Shown: in pieces, positions 63,932 through 64,000 of the stretch
How the letters are laid out: each line of letters opens with the position of its first letter
How positions within the stretch are numbered: position 1 is the stretch's first letter
From: an uncultured Pseudomonadota bacterium
GTDB lineage: Bacteria > Pseudomonadota > Gammaproteobacteria > Burkholderiales > SG8-39
Length of the DNA stretch: 64,000 nt
NCBI GenBank assembly: GCA_903921325.1
Contig: CAIXPL010000001.1
Location: 186,001 to 250,000 of the forward strand
Direction of reading: 5' to 3'
The notes under the pieces: model-generated
What the model saw: only the letters and a program-made list of their open reading frames with translations
The model's database searches: none
Told to the model about the DNA's origin: nothing
Program-made: the position numbers and the translations under genes

Positions 63932-64000
63932 ACGCGCGGTCGGTGCCCCCGCATTTGACCGAGGGATGCGCGGAGATTCCGATCCTGCGCGAACGCGGCC
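63928..64000 (+). CDS. bchN: Light-independent protochlorophyllide reductase subunit N, first codons (truncated by window)
   Basis: The frame from ATG 63928 reads MNARSVPPHLTEGC and then AEIPILRERG to the window edge. The Cys followed by a proline-containing stretch and RERG is the start of BchN, and bchF-bchN is the standard order. Only 24 codons are visible. Confidence 0.82.
   Translation, partial: MNARSVPPHLTEGCAEIPILRERG

Overview
The window is from a purple phototrophic proteobacterium, most likely a betaproteobacterium. Two things point there. Positions 1-30000 carry the housekeeping order rpmF-plsX-fabHDG-acpP-fabF, rpoE-rseA-rseB-mucD-lepA-lepB-DUF4845-rnc-era-recO-pdxJ-acpS-nagZ and uvrC-pgsA-tRNA-Gly-tRNA-Cys, which is familiar from that class. 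From 30220 to the end lies a photosynthesis gene cluster with a type II reaction centre (pufBALMC with a tetraheme PufC), chlorophyllide a reductase (bchXYZ) and crt genes. I cannot assign a genus from the sequence alone.

Housekeeping half (1-30205): the 3' end of uvrB; rne with a long untranslated leader; rluC-type pseudouridine synthase, HAD phosphatase and sppA; an rsmI-like methylase and maf on the minus strand; the fatty-acid synthesis operon; a sigma-E module; and a long, tightly packed plus-strand run from lepA to pgsA. It ends in a tRNA pair with its own sigma-70-like promoter. Several gene junctions here carry imperfect short tandem duplications (22130-22213, 24508-24614, 26869-26968).

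Photosynthesis half (30220-64000): bchC-X-Y-Z runs leftward and abuts the tRNA pair with only 14 bases between. Then come a bacteriophytochrome (bphP), a convergent heme oxygenase that follows bchI-bchD on the same strand, the leftward crtE-crtF-pufB-A-L-M-C superoperon, crtD-crtC rightward, crtI-crtB leftward, bchO, a divergent membrane alpha/beta hydrolase, and a leftward run aerR-ppsR-bchG-bch2-bchP-tspO-DUF3422-small membrane protein. bchF and the first bases of bchN run rightward out of the window.

Regulation: PpsR/CrtJ-type palindromes (TGT-N12-ACA or one mismatch) lie upstream of bchC, between crtE and crtD, upstream of crtI, between bchO and the hydrolase, upstream of bchG and upstream of bchF. 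The bchC and crtE promoters share one layout: two operators 26 bp apart, one over the -35 and one over the -10. PpsR and an AerR/PpaA-type protein are encoded here. The bacteriophytochrome is of the type known elsewhere to antagonise PpsR, and its chromophore would come from the heme oxygenase beside it. Large stem-loops follow pufA and pufC and suggest segmental mRNA stability in the puf transcript.

Most start codons were chosen from ribosome binding sites, overlaps and family N-termini. Uncertain ones are flagged in the entries.
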